8,203 nucleotides of DNA from an uncultured Eubacteriales bacterium. GTDB lineage: Bacteria > Bacillota > Clostridia > Lachnospirales > Lachnospiraceae. Positions 6,923-8,203 of this stretch are shown here, piece after piece. Position numbers and translations under genes: made by a program. The notes below the pieces were generated by a model. That model searched no databases. It was not told the origin of the DNA and was given only the letters and a program-made list of their open reading frames with translations. Where the stretch lies: contig ONXW01000146.1 of NCBI GenBank assembly GCA_900321915.1, positions 1-8,203 on the forward strand, given 5' to 3'. Numbering within the stretch: position 1 is the stretch's first letter; each line of letters starts with the position of its first letter.

Positions 6923-7410
6923 GATTATTTGTCGCAGTCAGGGTGTCGGAGGATATGCAGGCTTCCGTCACACAGACGCTGCATTTCCTGAAGAAGCTGG
7001 GCGCAAAGGGAAGCTTTGTCCCGGCGGCGAACCTGCACCTGACCCTGGCGTTTCTCGGGGAGGTTCCCGACGCGGCGCCGGTAAAGGAAGCGATGCGTTC
7101 TGTTTCCTTTAAACCCTTCCGGCTGGCCATGTCGGAGATGGGGACCTTCGGCGACACGCTTTGGGTGGGTCTCAAGGGAAACCAGGGAATGAGCTCCCTG
7201 GTCCGGTCCCTGCGGGAGGCGTTCGATGCTTCCGGGATTGCCTATGACCGGAAGGCCTTTGCTCCCCACATCACGATAGCGAGGAAATTCCGTGGGGATT
7301 ACCGCTCCGCGCCTGTCCCGAAGGGCGATATGATGGTAAAAAAGATTTCCCTGATGAAGTCCGAGGTAAAAGACGGGAAGAGAGTGTATAAAGAGATATT
7401 CTCCGTCTGA
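6919..7410 (+). CDS. thpR: RNA 2',3'-cyclic phosphodiesterase (ThpR/LigT family)
   Basis: A 163-residue protein, slightly shorter than the usual 175-190, of the 2H phosphoesterase superfamily. Both catalytic HxT motifs are present: HLTLAFLG with H40 and T42, and HITIARKF with H117 and T119, about 77 residues apart as in the family. The N-terminus MRLFVAVRVSEDM matches the usual family opening (RLFVAI), which supports the start. Members open 2',3'-cyclic phosphates on RNA to 2'-phosphates and can join tRNA halves with a 2'-5' bond in vitro; the physiological substrate is generally unclear. The start codon overlaps the preceding stop as ATGA (6919-6922), with GAGGA a few bases upstream inside the sensor gene, so translational coupling is likely. 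A strong terminator follows. Confidence 0.93.
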   Translation: MRLFVAVRVSEDMQASVTQTLHFLKKLGAKGSFVPAANLHLTLAFLGEVPDAAPVKEAMRSVSFKPFRLAMSEMGTFGDTLWVGLKGNQGMSSLVRSLREAFDASGIAYDRKAFAPHITIARKFRGDYRSAPVPKGDMMVKKISLMKSEVKDGKRVYKEIFSV

Positions 7411-7442
7411 CAAAGCCTCAGGACGGACGGAAGGAAAAAGTA

Positions 7443-7471
7443 CAGCCGCGGAATCTCCGCGGCTGTTTTTT
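7443..7471 (+). terminator. Intrinsic terminator after thpR, possibly bidirectional
   Basis: CAGCCGCGGA (7443-7452) pairs perfectly with TCCGCGGCTG (7456-7465) around the loop ATC, followed by six T residues (7466-7471). It ends the rightward transcript. Read on the minus strand, the same hairpin is followed by TACTTTTTCC, so it may also stop the convergent TrpB-like gene, though less efficiently because the T-run is offset by two bases. Confidence 0.94.
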
Positions 7472-7507
7472 AAGGAAAAGGAAGTGTTTTTTACTGTTTC
7501 TGTCTCT

Positions 7508-8203
7508 TTATTCCACCTTCGGCAGCTTTGCGCGGAACGCGGCCAGCTCCTCGTCGGTGGGGACATAGTCGTCCATCCTGCCTTCGTGGAATTTTTCGTA
7601 GGCAACCATATCAAAGTAACCGGTACCGGTGAGTCCGAAGACGATGTTCTTGGATTCGCCGGTTTCTTTGCATTTCATGGCCTCGTCGATGGCTACGCGG
7701 ATGGCGTGGGAGCTTTCCGGTGCCGGAAGGATGCCCTCGATGCGGGCGAAGAGCTCCGCGGCTTCAAAGACGCTGGTCTGAGGCACGGAGACAGCTTCCA
7801 TATAGCCGTCGTCGTAGAGCTGGGACAGGATCGGGCTCATGCCGTGATAGCGGAGGCCGCCTGCGTGGTTGGGCGCCGGGATGAAGTCGCTGCCGAGGGT
7901 ATACATTTTGGCCAGCGGGCATACCATACCGGTGTCGCAGAAATCATAGGCGTAGACGCCGCGGGTAAAGCTTGGGCAGGAAGCGGGCTCTACGGCGATG
8001 ATGCGGTAATCCGCCTCGCCGCGGAGCTTTTCTCCCATGAACGGCGCAATCAGCCCGCCCAGGTTGGAACCGCCGCCGGCGCAGCCGATGATCATGTCGG
8101 GCTTAACGCCGTATTTATCGAGGGCGGCCTTCGTCTCCAGGCCGATGATGGACTGGTGCAGCAGGACCTGGTTCAGGACGGAACCGAGCACGTAGCGGTA
8201 CCC
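7508..8203 (-). CDS. TrpB-like PLP-dependent enzyme (TrpB2 type), C-terminal part (5' end outside window)
   Basis: Reads leftward from the window edge to TAA (complement of 7508-7510), with 231 residues visible and the frame open at 8203. The GTG at 8191 is an internal Val codon, not a start, because family-like sequence (GYRYVLGSVLNQVLLHQ) continues upstream of it. Diagnostic stretches are GSVLNQVLLHQSIIGLE, the glycine-rich phosphate-binding loop GCAGGGSNLGG, EPASCPSFTRG, HAGGLRYHGMSPILSQLYDD and LTGTGYFDM. These match the TrpB2/TrpB-related group of about 450 residues rather than classical TrpB. The family converts indole and serine to tryptophan. The Schiff-base lysine lies in the missing N-terminal half, so activity cannot be judged. 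It is convergent with thpR and shares the hairpin at 7443-7465. No other trp gene is visible. Confidence 0.92.
   Translation of the reverse strand, partial: GYRYVLGSVLNQVLLHQSIIGLETKAALDKYGVKPDMIIGCAGGGSNLGGLIAPFMGEKLRGEADYRIIAVEPASCPSFTRGVYAYDFCDTGMVCPLAKMYTLGSDFIPAPNHAGGLRYHGMSPILSQLYDDGYMEAVSVPQTSVFEAAELFARIEGILPAPESSHAIRVAIDEAMKCKETGESKNIVFGLTGTGYFDMVAYEKFHEGRMDDYVPTDEELAAFRAKLPKVE

Overview
The window looks like a chromosomal stretch from a moderately GC-rich Gram-positive anaerobe, most likely a Clostridia member of the Lachnospiraceae type. The reasons are strong AGGAGG-type ribosome binding sites, a T-box tRNA-sensing leader in front of thrS, a threonyl-tRNA synthetase without the N-terminal TGS domain, and a family-typical TrpB-like enzyme. 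The taxonomic call is inference; no rRNA or other marker gene is present.

Layout, left to right. (1) The 3' part of a CNNM/CorC-HlyC-type membrane protein (two CBS domains plus the C-terminal CorC_HlyC domain) runs in from outside the window and ends at 823. (2) A complete YebC/TACO1-family gene lies at 887-1618. (3) The 355-base gap 1619-1973 is almost fully explained. It holds an extended -10 sigma-A-like promoter (1635-1663), then a T-box leader with Stem I, Stem III, the GGGTGGAACCGCG box, competing antiterminator and terminator hairpins and a T-run, then a good Shine-Dalgarno sequence. (4) thrS (1974-3746) encodes a 590-residue TGS-less ThrRS. (5) Only 41 bases later comes a 1044-residue membrane signalling protein at 3788-6922: signal peptide, about 14 Reg_prop propeller repeats, a Y_Y_Y domain, one membrane helix, a coiled linker and a SpoIIE/RsbU-type PP2C serine/threonine phosphatase. 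(6) Its stop overlaps the start of a thpR-like RNA 2',3'-cyclic phosphodiesterase (6919-7410) in an ATGA arrangement. (7) A perfect 10-bp terminator hairpin (7443-7471) closes the rightward run. (8) A convergent, minus-strand TrpB-like PLP enzyme (TrpB2 type) enters from the right edge, with its 5' end missing.

How it fits together: no terminator is visible between thrS, the sensor phosphatase and thpR. The promoter and T-box at 1635-1920 may therefore set expression of all three genes, placing an extracellular-sensing phosphatase and an RNA-end-processing enzyme under uncharged tRNA-Thr control. This is the most interesting hypothesis in the window, and it rests on gene spacing only. The sensor has the same outer architecture as Bacteroides hybrid two-component glycan sensors but a phosphatase output. 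No sigma factor, anti-sigma factor or STAS-domain target is encoded nearby. I saw no mobile element, CRISPR array, tRNA or rRNA gene.
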